This document shows positions 7,752-17,248 of a stretch of DNA of 64,000 bases, one piece after another; the first letter of the stretch is position 1, and each line of letters opens with the position of its first letter. The position numbers and the translations under genes were made by a program. Location of the stretch: positions 1,426,001-1,490,000 of the forward strand of contig NZ_JARXVF010000001.1 of assembly GCF_029892515.1 (NCBI RefSeq). The letters run 5' to 3'. A model generated the notes under the pieces. It did no database searches, was not told the origin of the DNA, and saw only the letters and a list, made by a program, of their open reading frames with translations. The DNA comes from Pseudaminobacter soli (ex Li et al. 2025). GTDB lineage: Bacteria > Pseudomonadota > Alphaproteobacteria > Rhizobiales > Rhizobiaceae.

Positions 7752-8828
7752 TCATTCAGGGCCGGGCAGGCGGTCATCGACGTCGTCACCCGAACTTGCT
7801 AGAGACTGCGGCTTCGCGAACCGCAGGATCACGCCCAACGCCGCCGCGACCGGCGTCGCCAACAGCAAACCGATGAAGCCGAACAGCCATCCAAAGGCGA
7901 ACAGCGCAAACATCATCCAGACTGGGTTGAGTTTGACGCGACTACCGATAATGCGCGGCGAGAGTACATAATCGGCAAGCATTTCTCCGACGATGAAGAT
8001 GCCCCCCACAACAGCGACGGGTACCCAGTTCGGCCAGAACTGGGTCATCGCAACGCACACGGACACGAAGAAGCCGGTGGCGGCCCCGAGATAAGGAACA
8101 AAACTGATGAGGCCCGCAGTGATACCTATCAAAATGGCATGGTTGAGGCCGATCATCTTGAGAGCTGTTGCGTAAAGCACGGCGAGAACGAGACAGATAA
8201 CGGCCTGCCCCCGCACAAAGCCGGCAACCGTCTCGTGGATTTCGCGCGCAAGCGCCCGAACATGGTCGCGATGCGCCGGGGGAAACCAGCCATCGACGGT
8301 CGCAATCATTCGTTGCCAGTCAATTGCCAAATAAATGGCGATGATCGGTGTGACGACGAGCAGTGAAAGAAGGTGGATCAAGGCCAGTCCGCCCGACCAT
8401 GCCGAGCGAAGGAAGCCATCGAGCCAAGCGCTGCCCATCGCGCCCGCGACATTGACGGAGGATGGCTCGATATGAACATCACCTATGACACGATGCAGCC
8501 AGGGGTGGCTTGCATCGGTCATGAGCGACTGGAGCCGTGCGATATAGCGGGGAAACTCCTCTATGAAGAATCTGAGTTCGCCAATGATAATCGGGAGTAT
8601 CACCAAGCCAAAGGCGATAATACCCGCAACCAGCGGCAGGAAGACGGCGAGCGCTGCAAAGGAACGACCAATCCCAAATCGCTCCAAACTGTCGACCGCC
8701 GGAACGAACAGATAGGCGAGCATTGCGCCGACGACGAACGGCAAGAGGATCTGGTGCAACAACACCAGCGCAACCAAAGCGACAGCAGAGACCGCAATCC
8801 AGAACGTGGCTGGTTGCGAAAATCTCAT
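7752..8828 (-). CDS. AI-2E (PerM/UPF0118) family transporter
   Basis: This 358-residue inner-membrane protein has about eight hydrophobic segments in the family pattern: three near the N-terminus, a long polar central loop (about residues 80-130), and a cluster from about 195 onward that includes GLISFVPYLGAATGF and LSPRIIGSRVKLNPVWMMFAL, both hallmarks of the family. Members have been linked to autoinducer-2 export, Na+/H+ exchange or unknown substrates, so the substrate is open. The start MRFSQPATFWIAVSAV gives a normal length. It lies 90 bases downstream of the HlyD-type gene on the same strand and may belong to that operon. Confidence 0.9.
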   Translation of the reverse strand: MRFSQPATFWIAVSAVALVALVLLHQILLPFVVGAMLAYLFVPAVDSLERFGIGRSFAALAVFLPLVAGIIAFGLVILPIIIGELRFFIEEFPRYIARLQSLMTDASHPWLHRVIGDVHIEPSSVNVAGAMGSAWLDGFLRSAWSGGLALIHLLSLLVVTPIIAIYLAIDWQRMIATVDGWFPPAHRDHVRALAREIHETVAGFVRGQAVICLVLAVLYATALKMIGLNHAILIGITAGLISFVPYLGAATGFFVSVCVAMTQFWPNWVPVAVVGGIFIVGEMLADYVLSPRIIGSRVKLNPVWMMFALFAFGWLFGFIGLLLATPVAAALGVILRFAKPQSLASSGDDVDDRLPGPE

Positions 8829-8917
8829 CGCGTTTCTCCGCGCGTTCAGTTTCGAGTTCTACTGCCGAATTTGCAGCCCCACGAACCCGAGCAAGGGTGC
8901 CGACGGTACGGCCGAGC

Positions 8918-10078
8918 TCAGTGCTCTCTGCGTTCAACATGCTCTTCAGAGAAGATATAGTTTTCCCAACTTTTGATGCGAAGAAGTATCTTCCTTAGCA
9001 GGGACAAATCATGAACATATTGCGTATAGACGGCAACCTCAGCAGTTGATCCAAGTGGTATTTGGTAATCTGCTACGGACTCGACGAGGTCGAAAATAAC
9101 GAGCGCGCGGCCACCTCCGGCTGGCAGGCTGCTCGGATCGGCAAGTGTGCCACTCGGTAGAAGTTCTCCGGCAGGAATTGCATTCACAACAGAGCGAACC
9201 TTGGCCTTGAATACTCGGCCAGGTACAGCGGCAAAGGCCACCTCGGCGTCGTCGCCTATATGGATGCGTTGCAGGTAGTTCTCCTGAAAAGCAGCAGTCA
9301 GCGTCGCATTTTTCTCTCCGATATTTACAAACGTCATCGCGGGACGCAACGGCACAGGCATCACATACATTCCTGGCCGAAGGCCGACCTGCGTAACAAA
9401 CCCGGGGCCAGGCGCCCGGACGGTCGTCTGTTCAAGGTTATATTTGGCATCGCCGAGTTCTGCGGTGAGCCGCGCCACCGACGTATTAACCCCGCCCACA
9501 TTCGCTGAGTAGGCAAGGTCAGCCTCTTGCTCCGTTGCTTGGGCAGCCACCACTCCTTGGTTGGCGCTGTCCAAATTGCGCTCATAAGTGTCCAGCGCTG
9601 CCTTGGCGATCACATTTTGATGATACAGCGCGACCTGACGGTCGTAGTTATTCTGCGCCAACTGGGCTTGGGATTTGGTGCGCTTGGTTTCTGCTTTGGC
9701 ATGATCAAGAGCGGCCTTCAGTTCCTTTACGCTTTGCTTTGCGTCAACAAGTTGCGCGCTCTTGTCGTCGACCGCATATTGATATGGTGCCGGATCGATC
9801 TTGAACAGGACATCTCCTTGCTTGAGGGGCACGTTCGTTTCGACCGGAACCTCCACAACCCTTCCAGAGACTGATGGCAATATCGGGGTAACCGCGTAAT
9901 AAATGCGCGCGTTCGCGCTGTATGGATGGTTATAATTCATCGTCAGCAACAATGCGAATAACCCAACGATGCCACCTAGAACGGCGGTTGAGAGCGTCCA
10001 CTCGTTGACTGGTATTCGGAATATCTTGAAAATGGCGATGCAGATCGCCGCATAAAGGAGGATTAGCAGAAGTTCCAT
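8918..10078 (-). CDS. HlyD-family membrane fusion protein, YiaV-like
   Basis: This 386-residue protein has two N-terminal membrane helices (about residues 3-20 and 30-47), a first half-lipoyl segment (ILPSVSGRVVEVPVETNVPL), a long Ala/Lys/Gln coiled-coil hairpin (about 105-205), the second lipoyl half (VRAPGPGFVTQVGLRPGMYV) and a beta-barrel domain. It is a periplasmic adaptor that usually joins an inner-membrane pump. Its start codon overlaps the stop of the DUF3302 gene upstream (TAATG). The same pair, yiaV-yiaW, exists in Escherichia coli, which supports a joint function. The pump partner is not obvious; the AI-2E protein downstream is a candidate. Confidence 0.9.
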   Translation of the reverse strand: MELLLILLYAAICIAIFKIFRIPVNEWTLSTAVLGGIVGLFALLLTMNYNHPYSANARIYYAVTPILPSVSGRVVEVPVETNVPLKQGDVLFKIDPAPYQYAVDDKSAQLVDAKQSVKELKAALDHAKAETKRTKSQAQLAQNNYDRQVALYHQNVIAKAALDTYERNLDSANQGVVAAQATEQEADLAYSANVGGVNTSVARLTAELGDAKYNLEQTTVRAPGPGFVTQVGLRPGMYVMPVPLRPAMTFVNIGEKNATLTAAFQENYLQRIHIGDDAEVAFAAVPGRVFKAKVRSVVNAIPAGELLPSGTLADPSSLPAGGGRALVIFDLVESVADYQIPLGSTAEVAVYTQYVHDLSLLRKILLRIKSWENYIFSEEHVERREH

Positions 10079-10506
10079 TATTCCTCCTTCTCCGCGACGT
10101 TGAGTGAGCGCTTGAGTTCGGGTTCTGAGCTTTCCTTGGATTTTGAATTGATGCTGACCACCTTGGGCTCTGGAACGTATCGCTTTTCGAGCGCTTCCAC
10201 GCGGGCGCGGAGTGAATCTAGTTCATGGCCTCCGGTCTCTCCCTGCGATTGCGAGAATCCCCAACCGCGATCTGGACGATAAGCCATCGCCCAGATCCAA
10301 AGGAATGGCCAAAGAACGTGCAGGGTGAATAGGCTAACCCAACCAGCGGCGTGAATTGCGTCTTGATGGGGATGGTTTCGCTTTTCGGCGATCTTGTGCG
10401 GGATGTCGTGGATAGCAATGATGCCGTAGAAGAGCATTGCTCCTATGAACAGCAACAATCCCAAGGCAAAATTGTTCAGAAACGGATCGCCAATCTTGTC
10501 GATCAT
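10078..10506 (-). CDS. DUF3302 inner-membrane protein, YiaW-like
   Basis: This 142-residue protein matches the YiaW family closely: FALGLLLFIGAMLFYGIIAI, HDIPHKIAEKRNHPHQDAIH and WVSLFTLHVLWPFLWIWAMAYRPDRGWG follow one another as in the E. coli protein. Two membrane helices flank a His-rich loop, and the C-terminal part is a short coiled coil (LDSLRARVEALEKRY). I used ATG 10506, preceded by GAGGGAC, because family similarity begins there; the longer frame from 10647 adds 47 unrelated residues. It is the first gene of the pair with the HlyD-type gene. Its molecular function is unknown. Confidence 0.88.
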   Translation of the reverse strand: MIDKIGDPFLNNFALGLLLFIGAMLFYGIIAIHDIPHKIAEKRNHPHQDAIHAAGWVSLFTLHVLWPFLWIWAMAYRPDRGWGFSQSQGETGGHELDSLRARVEALEKRYVPEPKVVSINSKSKESSEPELKRSLNVAEKEE

Positions 10507-10768
10507 TGCTCTGTCCCTCGCCAAACTCCAAGCGACGCACAGTGCCAACTCCCAGCGAGGCCCGTATGGGGTGTCGGTTGCCCGCGATAGCGGACTCCTC
10601 ATTGATCCAGGAAATGTTAGGATGATCTTCGCGTTGACTTGCGTCAAGGTTCATTGATACCGATTTGATCGGGGCAATGTTCATGTCGAAATTCGACATC
10701 TTCTATCGAAATGGGTGAAGATATTTGCAAGATCGCGGGCACGCCTCGCAAATCGAAAGGCGAATTCC

Positions 10769-11110
10769 ATGGCGGGTTCGAAGTCTCCTTCGAGGCGAAT
10801 GAGGCGACTTTTCTTCAGTTCGCTATTCCAGAACGTTCGCATCCTATGGCCAATCTTTTCCTGGATCCTCGTCATCATGACGGGCTTGGGAGTTGTGATC
10901 GGACGCATCGAAGGCTGGCGCATGGGTGAAGCCCTGTATTTCACCTTCGTCACGGGACTTACCATCGGATATGGAGACCTCGTGCCCAAACATGCGATAG
11001 CGCGGATACTGGCCTTGTTGATCGGCCTTTCTGGAATTGTGCTGACCGGCCTGATTGTCGCCGTCAGCGTGCATGCGCTTGGCGCAGCGGTTCGCGATCA
11101 AGCCGAATAG
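10769..11110 (+). CDS. Two-helix potassium channel (Ion_trans_2)
   Basis: The protein has 113 residues from the ATG at 10769, which has AAAGG eight bases upstream; a GTG at 10715 would add 18 residues. A first helix (ILWPIFSWILVIMTGLGVVI), a pore loop with the potassium selectivity filter TIGYGD, and a second helix (ILALLIGLSGIVLTGLIVAV) form a KcsA-type subunit. The tetramer should conduct K+ through the inner membrane. No RCK or cyclic-nucleotide gating domain follows, so gating is unclear. It stands alone on the plus strand in the ion-homeostasis block. Confidence 0.9.
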   Translation: MAGSKSPSRRMRRLFFSSLFQNVRILWPIFSWILVIMTGLGVVIGRIEGWRMGEALYFTFVTGLTIGYGDLVPKHAIARILALLIGLSGIVLTGLIVAVSVHALGAAVRDQAE

Positions 11111-11231
11111 AAGCGTAGTCAACCTTGGCCCAAGCCAACCCGCCTGACGGGGGCGTATTGAATAGGCGGTGTCAGGCAAAGGGGCCATTCGCCCGTTTGC
11201 TCAATGCCAAATGGAACATCACATTCGACAG

Positions 11232-12587
11232 TCAAACATGCGACGTCTCGGAGGCAACAATCTTGCCTTGTCGCACCGAGGCTTTCAGCGCAGCGTAGTC
11301 CCGCTCGGTCTGATCCGCGTATGCTACCGCGAACTTTCCCATGGCCGTATCGAATTCGTCGCTTGACGAACCCAGGTATCCGCTGATGGTCGCGGATGCC
11401 TCACTAGCCTTTGCATGAGCGCGAGCGAGCACCCAGCCGCAAGCTTGAGCATAGGCATCCAGCATCTCCGCGTCGAAAGCCCCGATCAACGGCTTGATCT
11501 TGGCGTCATGCAATTGTCGAACATAGTATTGTCGGCCGTCGGCAGCCGTCGTCCATCCAAGAAAGATGTCCGATGTTGGCTGCATCAAGCGCTGGCCCAT
11601 CACGACACGATGACCTTGATGACTGTACGCACTTTTTCCGGCGTAGACCTCGAGCACCGATCCAACTACTTCCTTGAATTGGAGAAAAAGGGGGTCGTTG
11701 CCTTCTGACATCATTAGGGCGATCCAACACCTTCTACCAACGCTGCCGACACCGACTACCTTGATGGCCACATCAACGAGCCGATACCGACCGAACAGTA
11801 TCCGTCGGTCGTCAGATAGGGTCTCCTTGTAACGGTGGAAAAGCTGGACGAGTGAGGCCACAGCATCGGGGGTGGCTTCCCGATGGAAAATGAGTGGCGG
11901 TTGGTCGATAATGCGGACCTGTCCTCCTACCGAGCCCGCGAGCTTTGGAAAATCGAACTCCGAACCACTATGAGCAGCCGTCTGCTCGATCCGCTTCCGG
12001 ACATGTTTTCGAACGTGCTTGGGCAGCGAGTCGAGAAAATCCGTGGAACGGGTTTCGGTGTACCAAACTCTGAGCGGGTCCATGCTCGAGAATTCACGCA
12101 TGTGCAGGCGATATTTGCGCGCGCAATTGACGGCAGACTCGCGACCATGACTGTCGGTCAATCCATTTGATCTGGCCGCAAGTACGATCGATGCGACGAG
12201 CCGCTTGACATCCCACTCCCATGGAGCAGGCAGCGTTTCGTCGAAGTCATTGATATCGAAGATGATGTTGCGTTCGGGCGTCGCAAATCCACCAAAATTG
12301 ACGAGATGACAATCACCGCACGCCTGTACCTTCAGGCCGGTGATTGGCGTTCGCGCCAAGTCGGCGGCCATCACTCCGGCGGCCCCGCGATAGAAGGCGA
12401 ACGGTGACTGCAACATCCGGCCGTACCGGATCGCTATTAGCTCCCTCATTCGACCCGCGTCCGAGTCCTGTAGAAGGTCGACGGGATCCGGTCGTGCCTC
12501 TTCTGCGTTCCATAGCGCATGCTGTTTGCGGGGGATCGTGGCGCGCAACGCCTTGCCCGCCGCCGTCCTGTCGCGCCATGTCGTCAT
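11232..12587 (-). CDS. DUF2252 family protein
   Basis: This 451-residue protein fits DUF2252. Family segments are RYGRMLQSPFAFYRGAAGVMAADLA near residue 54, CGDCHLVNFGGFATPERNIIFDINDFDETLPAPWEWDVKRL near 90-130, and a C-terminal GWVLARAHAKASEAS. The GD.H..NFG and D.NDFD pattern recalls aminoglycoside-phosphotransferase-like kinase folds, so a small-molecule kinase role is plausible but unproven. The length is typical. It stands alone on the minus strand, 98 bases downstream of the SulP gene. Confidence 0.88.
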   Translation of the reverse strand: MTTWRDRTAAGKALRATIPRKQHALWNAEEARPDPVDLLQDSDAGRMRELIAIRYGRMLQSPFAFYRGAAGVMAADLARTPITGLKVQACGDCHLVNFGGFATPERNIIFDINDFDETLPAPWEWDVKRLVASIVLAARSNGLTDSHGRESAVNCARKYRLHMREFSSMDPLRVWYTETRSTDFLDSLPKHVRKHVRKRIEQTAAHSGSEFDFPKLAGSVGGQVRIIDQPPLIFHREATPDAVASLVQLFHRYKETLSDDRRILFGRYRLVDVAIKVVGVGSVGRRCWIALMMSEGNDPLFLQFKEVVGSVLEVYAGKSAYSHQGHRVVMGQRLMQPTSDIFLGWTTAADGRQYYVRQLHDAKIKPLIGAFDAEMLDAYAQACGWVLARAHAKASEASATISGYLGSSSDEFDTAMGKFAVAYADQTERDYAALKASVRQGKIVASETSHV

Positions 12588-12685
12588 GGGCAGAACCTTT
12601 CAGGGGTGGTGGTTTGGATAACGCCAACTGTGCCTTTCATGGCAATGACATCCCGAACGGCGAGTGCGCTGCGTCTCGATCGACC

Positions 12686-14416
12686 TTAATTTGAACCACC
12701 GGATGAGCCCGCCTTTTGCCACGCGCGCACACCGTCTCCCACCCGGTCGAATATGTTTTCAGCGCCTACGACATCTTCGATGCCGGCCGCCCTCATCCGA
12801 TCCCGTACCGGATCGCGCACCCGCGCGAAGGCAAACGTAATGCCTCGGCTCCGCAGATCCTTGATGCAATTCAGCAGCTCATCGCAGCTACTGGTGTCAA
12901 TCAGATCAACCGAATCGGCGACGAATAGGACGTGTGTCGCGGGCGGATCGCTTGCGGCCAGGCTCGTTCTCAAGCCGGAAATGGCGCGCCCGACGCTTGC
13001 GAAGAACAAATCGCCACCCGGCCTCCAGATCAGCAAGCCCGGAAAGGTAATTGAATCCGGATGCAGATTGATGTCGCGATAGATTTCGACGCCCGGTATC
13101 TGGCCGAGCACCGCGACCTGAGGGTGGCTGGTGCGATAGATGAGCAAGATAAGGGCGAGTACAACGCCGAGGGCGATGCCCTGCAGCACGCCAAGGGTCA
13201 GCTCGGCCGCTATGACGATTACGGCGACTAGGAATTCCCAGCCGTTCCGGTGGTAAAGGGCACGTAGGTAGTCGGGTTTGGAGAGGTGGAGCATTGCCGC
13301 GATCACGATCGCGGCAAGTGCGGGGTGTGGCAAGTCCCGAAACAGCGGCGTGAGCAGGACGAGCGTGAGAAAGCTGAGGGCGGCAGCAACCAAGTTGGCA
13401 ATCTGGGTATGGGCGCCTGCAGCCATCGCCACCGAAGTCTTGGATAGACTTCCGACGACGAGAAACCCCCCGAATAAGCCGCTCAAGACGTTGCAACCGC
13501 CATGGGCGACGAGTTCCTGGTTCGGATCGACGTCGCCACCGCCCTGCGCGGCCGCCGCCTTGGCCGCACCAAGCGCCTCTGCATAGCCAACCAGCACGAT
13601 GGCGAGAGCGCCGGGTGCAAGCTCTGAGAGGATAGTGGGGTCAAAATTGGGTAGGGTGAAGTGGGGAAGGCCAGACGGGAGGGGACCAACCACGCTGATC
13701 CCTGTCGCTTCGCCGCCCAAAAGGCCCACGACAATCGTAGCGACGGCCGCAACAACCAGCGCCGCGGGCAGGCGGGGGGCCGAGTGACGAAGCCACAGCA
13801 TCGCACCGAGGCTCAGCAGACCGGTCAACGCTGGTGCGAATGACACCTCTCGCAGATGCTGCAGTAAGTACCATAGCTTGGAAAAGAAATTGCCGGACCC
13901 GCCGCCGATACCAAGCAAGTGCGGCACCTGTCCGATGATCGTGACACAGACCAGGCCTTCGATAAAGCCGCGCATCACCGGTGTTGGGATGAAGGCTGCC
14001 ATCCACCCCATGCGACAGACGCCAAAGAGGAGGAAGAAGAATCCAATCAATACGGCGAGGGTGGAGGTGAGGGAATTGTAGTCTGCCGTTCCCTGAGAGA
14101 CGATGGCACCCACGGTGAGCGCAGAAATCAGCCCGGTTGCAGTGTCTGGGCCGACGACAAGCAGGCGCGAGGTACCCAGAATCGCGTAGGCGACGAGAGG
14201 CGGCACGATCGTGTAGAGGCCCATAATAGGCGGCACACCGACGATACCCGAATAGGCCATGCTTTCCGGCACCATCACGGCCCAGACAGCCAGCCCAGCA
14301 AGGATGTCTGGCACCAACCAATCACGTTGATAGCCTGGGAGCCACGCGGCGATGGGCAACAGTTGTCGTTTGACGATTGGTGTGAGTCGGGCAGCATTAT
14401 GCGATTGTTCGGTCAT
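12686..14416 (-). CDS. SulP family anion permease with STAS domain
   Basis: This 576-residue protein has the SulP layout: a transmembrane core of about 10-14 helices (residues about 30-435) opening with the signature DILAGLAVWAVMVPESMAYSGIVGVPPIMGLYT, and a cytoplasmic STAS domain (about 455-560; HVLFVADSVDLIDTSSCDELL). SulP proteins carry sulfate, bicarbonate, dicarboxylates or other anions, and sequence alone does not settle which. The start MTEQSHNAARLTPIVKRQL gives the usual length. Neighbours point to ion or envelope homeostasis rather than a sulfate-assimilation operon. Confidence 0.93.
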   Translation of the reverse strand: MTEQSHNAARLTPIVKRQLLPIAAWLPGYQRDWLVPDILAGLAVWAVMVPESMAYSGIVGVPPIMGLYTIVPPLVAYAILGTSRLLVVGPDTATGLISALTVGAIVSQGTADYNSLTSTLAVLIGFFFLLFGVCRMGWMAAFIPTPVMRGFIEGLVCVTIIGQVPHLLGIGGGSGNFFSKLWYLLQHLREVSFAPALTGLLSLGAMLWLRHSAPRLPAALVVAAVATIVVGLLGGEATGISVVGPLPSGLPHFTLPNFDPTILSELAPGALAIVLVGYAEALGAAKAAAAQGGGDVDPNQELVAHGGCNVLSGLFGGFLVVGSLSKTSVAMAAGAHTQIANLVAAALSFLTLVLLTPLFRDLPHPALAAIVIAAMLHLSKPDYLRALYHRNGWEFLVAVIVIAAELTLGVLQGIALGVVLALILLIYRTSHPQVAVLGQIPGVEIYRDINLHPDSITFPGLLIWRPGGDLFFASVGRAISGLRTSLAASDPPATHVLFVADSVDLIDTSSCDELLNCIKDLRSRGITFAFARVRDPVRDRMRAAGIEDVVGAENIFDRVGDGVRAWQKAGSSGGSN

Positions 14417-14635
14417 CGCTGCGTCCGCGCCCCAAACGCTTGGCGCTGATCACAGGCGCCATGGGTCCGTATCACGACGGGCGACGATTTTACTCCTTGC
14501 TAAACATCTAGACAATCGCCTGTCGTCACCGGGTGTAAACGCGGGACACGACGGCGATATCTGGGAAGGGCTCCCGGGGCCGTGGTGGGTGAAATGGCAC
14601 AAAGAACGAGGTGGGGGCCTGTGATGTCCGCAGGA

Positions 14636-14842
14636 TTATACGGCGAACGTTTCGGCATGCGCGCCTAAAGGCTGGACCGTCATTGGCTCATTCCTTGTTG
14701 AGGCTTGAGCCGACATGTCGTCTCTGCCCGTAAAGGCAATGGCCCATAGGACGAATGCGGCCACGATGGCGAACAGGGTCCAATAGAGCCACATCCGCTG
14801 CTTTTTGCGCTGGTCTTCGCGATCAGGCGACCCCTTTAACAC
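14636..14842 (-). CDS. Small single-pass membrane protein
   Basis: This 68-residue protein has a charged N-terminus (MLKGSPDREDQRKKQR), one strong membrane helix (MWLYWTLFAIVAAFVLWAIAF) and a polar tail. It has no family that I recognise. The layout is that of a small inner-membrane protein with the N-terminus inside. It stands alone between the SulP gene and the BA14K region. Confidence 0.55.
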   Translation of the reverse strand: MLKGSPDREDQRKKQRMWLYWTLFAIVAAFVLWAIAFTGRDDMSAQASTRNEPMTVQPLGAHAETFAV

Positions 14843-15228
14843 GGCCGCATCTCCTATTCAGACCGAGTCTAATCCGCATTCCAAAATCTGCAGTCAAGCG
14901 GCCTGCCTCGGTCTCCGGAGCGGGTTTTCCTCGTGCTGGGCCCTCTGTTTCGCCTGACATGACCGACAGTTCTGTCAAAGCTAAACTGCATTTGCGAATG
15001 AGCCAATTTCGCTCACCTGAAGCCGCCCGCCTCGATTTTCGGGGCGGACGGCGCCCCCATTGATGCGCCTCCGGAAAATCCAGTTCGGGGGAACTATCCC
15101 GTTCGCGGTGCGTTCCCTTCGAACGTCCGATTTGGGGCCAGCCCTCACGGTTATCGCGTTGAGGCCCATCTTCCCCACGATCATCGCAGGCCTAGGCCGA
15201 GCGGACGATTTTCCGTTGGAGAAGAACA
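14843..15228. other. Intergenic region with hairpins, upstream of BA14K gene
   Basis: The gap holds a terminator-like hairpin (14901-14930) and one copy of a roughly 100-base imperfect repeat (14953-15047), both listed separately. The rest should carry the promoter of the BA14K gene, but I could not fix its boxes. Confidence 0.5.
14953..15047. repeat. About 100-base intergenic repeat, copy A
   Basis: The sequence from CTGACATGACCGACAGTTC through AGCTAAACTG, ATGAGCCA and CACCTGAA to a GC-rich hairpin is shared, in the same order, with copy B at 17838-17936. Similarity is interrupted by small gaps. The terminal hairpin belongs to the wider hairpin family of this region. Confidence 0.6.
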
Positions 15229-16206
15229 ATGAGACGCTATCTCTCAACACTTGCATGTTCGGGGATGCTAACCATTGGCGCGCTGTCGGTATTGTCAGCG
15301 TCGGCGATGGCCACTCCAGCCTTCATTCCAAACATTGCTCCGAAAGTCGCTGTGGCCGACGAAGCGCGTACGCTTCCAGCGCAACCGACGACCGATGGCA
15401 CCATTTGGAATCTCACCTGCACCGCTGCAAGTTGCGACCAGGGTGCCCTGCAGTCGGCCGTTTTGTTGCGTAAGCCCGGGGATCTGGGTGCTGGGGTGCA
15501 GCTTATCCGCGACGGCGGCGATCGTGCCCACTACATAGGTGGCGGCCGCCGGTACGGTATCGGTGGCGTCGGCTGGCGCGGCAACTACTGGCGTGGCGGC
15601 CGGTATGGCATCGGTGGCTGGCGCGGTGTCGGCTGGCGTGGCAACTACTGGCGCGGCGGTCGGTACGGCATCGGTGGCTGGCGCGGTGTCGGCTGGCGTG
15701 GAGCCTACTGGCGCGGCGGTCGGTACGGCATCGGTGGTTGGCGTGGGGTCGGCTGGCGCGGCAACTACTGGCGCGGCGGTCGGTACGGCATCGGTGGCTG
15801 GCGTGGGGTCGGCTGGCGCGGCAACTACTGGCGCGGTGGCGCGTACGGCATCGGTACCGGCTGGCGTCCCCTCGGCTGGCGTGGTGTAGGCTGGCGCGGC
15901 AACTACTGGCGCGGTGGCGCGTTCGGTATCGGTACCGGCTGGGGCAACAATTACTGGAACAACAACAACTGGGGCAGTGGCTTCTTCGGCTTTGGCCTGC
16001 CGCTCTTCGACAAATTCGGATGGGGCGCGTCCAGCACCGCTTATGGTGCGACGATCCCGGCTGCGGCGGTCCCGGCTGCGACGACCCCGGTGATGACGAC
16101 TGCGCATGTCGCTTGGTGCTTCGGCCGCTATCGGACCTATACCGCTATCGACAACACCTTCCAGCCCTTCAATGGACCGCGTGTTCAGTGCGTTTCGCCA
16201 TTCTGA
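15229..16206 (+). CDS. BA14K-family surface protein with Gly/Trp/Arg repeats
   Basis: This 325-residue exported protein has a signal peptide (about residues 1-28, ending ASAMA), a unique N-terminal part with a Cys pair (LTCTAASC), a repeat region at about 103-240 and a C-terminal BA14K-like motif, [20 protein letters not shown] followed by [13 protein letters not shown], with two conserved Cys. BA14K proteins of Brucella and relatives are envelope proteins with lectin-like activity; mannose binding is reported for the Brucella member. The repeat unit is about 20 residues, [20 protein letters not shown], present roughly five times plus variants. The start has GGAGAAG upstream. It should sit in the periplasm or at the surface. 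Confidence 0.85.
   Translation: MRRYLSTLACSGMLTIGALSVLSASAMATPAFIPNIAPKVAVADEARTLPAQPTTDGTIWNLTCTAASCDQGALQSAVLLRKPGDLGAGVQLIRDGGDRAHYIGGGRRYGIGGVGWRGNYWRGGRYGIGGWRGVGWRGNYWRGGRYGIGGWRGVGWRGAYWRGGRYGIGGWRGVGWRGNYWRGGRYGIGGWRGVGWRGNYWRGGAYGIGTGWRPLGWRGVGWRGNYWRGGAFGIGTGWGNNYWNNNNWGSGFFGFGLPLFDKFGWGASSTAYGATIPAAAVPAATTPVMTTAHVAWCFGRYRTYTAIDNTFQPFNGPRVQCVSPF
15540..15930 (+). repeat. 60-base tandem repeat inside the BA14K gene
   Basis: Five nearly identical 60-base units are in register from about 15580 to 15840 and differ by only a few, mostly synonymous, bases. Two diverged copies follow to about 15930. The unit is a multiple of three, so copy-number change keeps the frame. It also creates long shadow frames on both strands. 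Confidence 0.9.
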
Positions 16207-16238
16207 TGTAGGGGCTTGACGGTTCAACGGAACAGAGG

Positions 16239-16265
16239 CGGCGCCGCTCGCGGCGCCGTTTGCTT
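16239..16265 (+). terminator. Terminator after the BA14K gene
   Basis: A perfect 9-base stem CGGCGCCGC/GCGGCGCCG with loop TC is followed by TTTGCTT. It lies about 30 bases past the BA14K stop codon. Confidence 0.75.
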
Positions 16266-16390
16266 AAGCGTTCTGATTGGATTTTCCACGGGCAGCCTCG
16301 GGCAGGGCGAAAATTTGGCGCCGCCCCGGAACAGGTGACCCAACCAAGCGTTGAGCGCTGCCTGCATTGCTTAGCAAAATGGAGATCACG

Positions 16391-16858
16391 ATGCTTAGAA
16401 CAGCAATTGTAGGGGTTATGGCCCTTCTTATCAGTTCGTCCACGTTAGCCTATGCGCAAACCGCTGCTCCCACGGATACGCAGGGAGCTTCAAACGACTG
16501 GAAGGAATTAACCAATGTGCGGGTCGACCTGGTGAAGGCGGCGTTACAACTGACGCCGGAGCAGCAGAAGTTGTGGCCGGCAGTGGAGACGGCCATAAGG
16601 GCGCGGGCCGAAGCCCGGCGTGAACGCATCGAAAACATGCAAAAGATGCAAAGCGATCAGCCCGATTTCTTCGATATCCTGCGCAACCGCGCCACCAACA
16701 TGGCGCAGCGGGCCGCCCATCTGAAGCAATACGCCGACGCCTGGGAGCCGCTCTATAAGACCCTCGACGACAAGCAAAAGGCGCGGCTGCGCTTCGTGAC
16801 GATGGCTACCGTGCACGAGGCCAGAGATTGGATGGCAGAGGAAGGCTACGGCGAATAA
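16391..16858 (+). CDS. Spy/CpxP-like (LTxxQ) periplasmic protein
   Basis: The 155-residue protein begins with a signal peptide (MLRTAIVGVMALLISSSTLA, cleavage near AYA-Q). The mature part is helical, with LQLTPEQQKLWPAVETAIRA as the LTxxQ motif and a later helical repeat MAQRAAHLKQYADAWEPLYK. Spy and CpxP relatives are periplasmic chaperones or stress sensors, and short rhizobial versions like this are common. I chose ATG 16391 because GGAG lies six bases upstream; earlier ATGs at 16379 and 16367 spoil the signal peptide. It follows the BA14K gene, from which it is separated by a terminator, so it has its own promoter. Confidence 0.8.
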   Translation: MLRTAIVGVMALLISSSTLAYAQTAAPTDTQGASNDWKELTNVRVDLVKAALQLTPEQQKLWPAVETAIRARAEARRERIENMQKMQSDQPDFFDILRNRATNMAQRAAHLKQYADAWEPLYKTLDDKQKARLRFVTMATVHEARDWMAEEGYGE

Positions 16859-17248
16859 CGCAACTCGGCACACTCGGCCACTATCCTATCTGCGTGCGCC
16901 TATCAGGACTGGCCGAAAACAGCCCGCCTCGGTCTCCGGGGCGGGCATTTTTCTTTCGTCGTTTCTACCGACGGTCAGGCAGGAACAATAGTTCTGACAC
17001 TGCGTCGAATGCTGTACGCTTTGACTCCCAAGCGTTGCGCATCGCACCTACCCGTCGTCTCATCCGGGACGACGGATTTTCTTTCTTGGCCAATGGAACA
17101 TCAAAGGTCATTATGAGTTTGATCTGCGTTCCTGCTACGGTTCTGGGGTCCTACTCCTTCTCCTTCGACGCCAGAGAGCGCCCGTCACCACTTCGAGGCG
17201 GCGGGCTCTTTTGCACAAAGCCGGTTGATACCAGATCAGGAGAACCCA

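Noticed and set aside
15540-15930. Regular 60-base repeats as a possible CRISPR array
   Set aside because: The units are contiguous and nearly identical without variable spacers, in frame inside a protein. No cas genes are near.
15295-16227. 310-codon Ala/Pro/Thr-rich minus-strand frame opposite the BA14K gene
   Set aside because: The apparent repeats come from the 60-base repeat read backwards. The plus-strand protein has a signal peptide, a ribosome site and the BA14K end.
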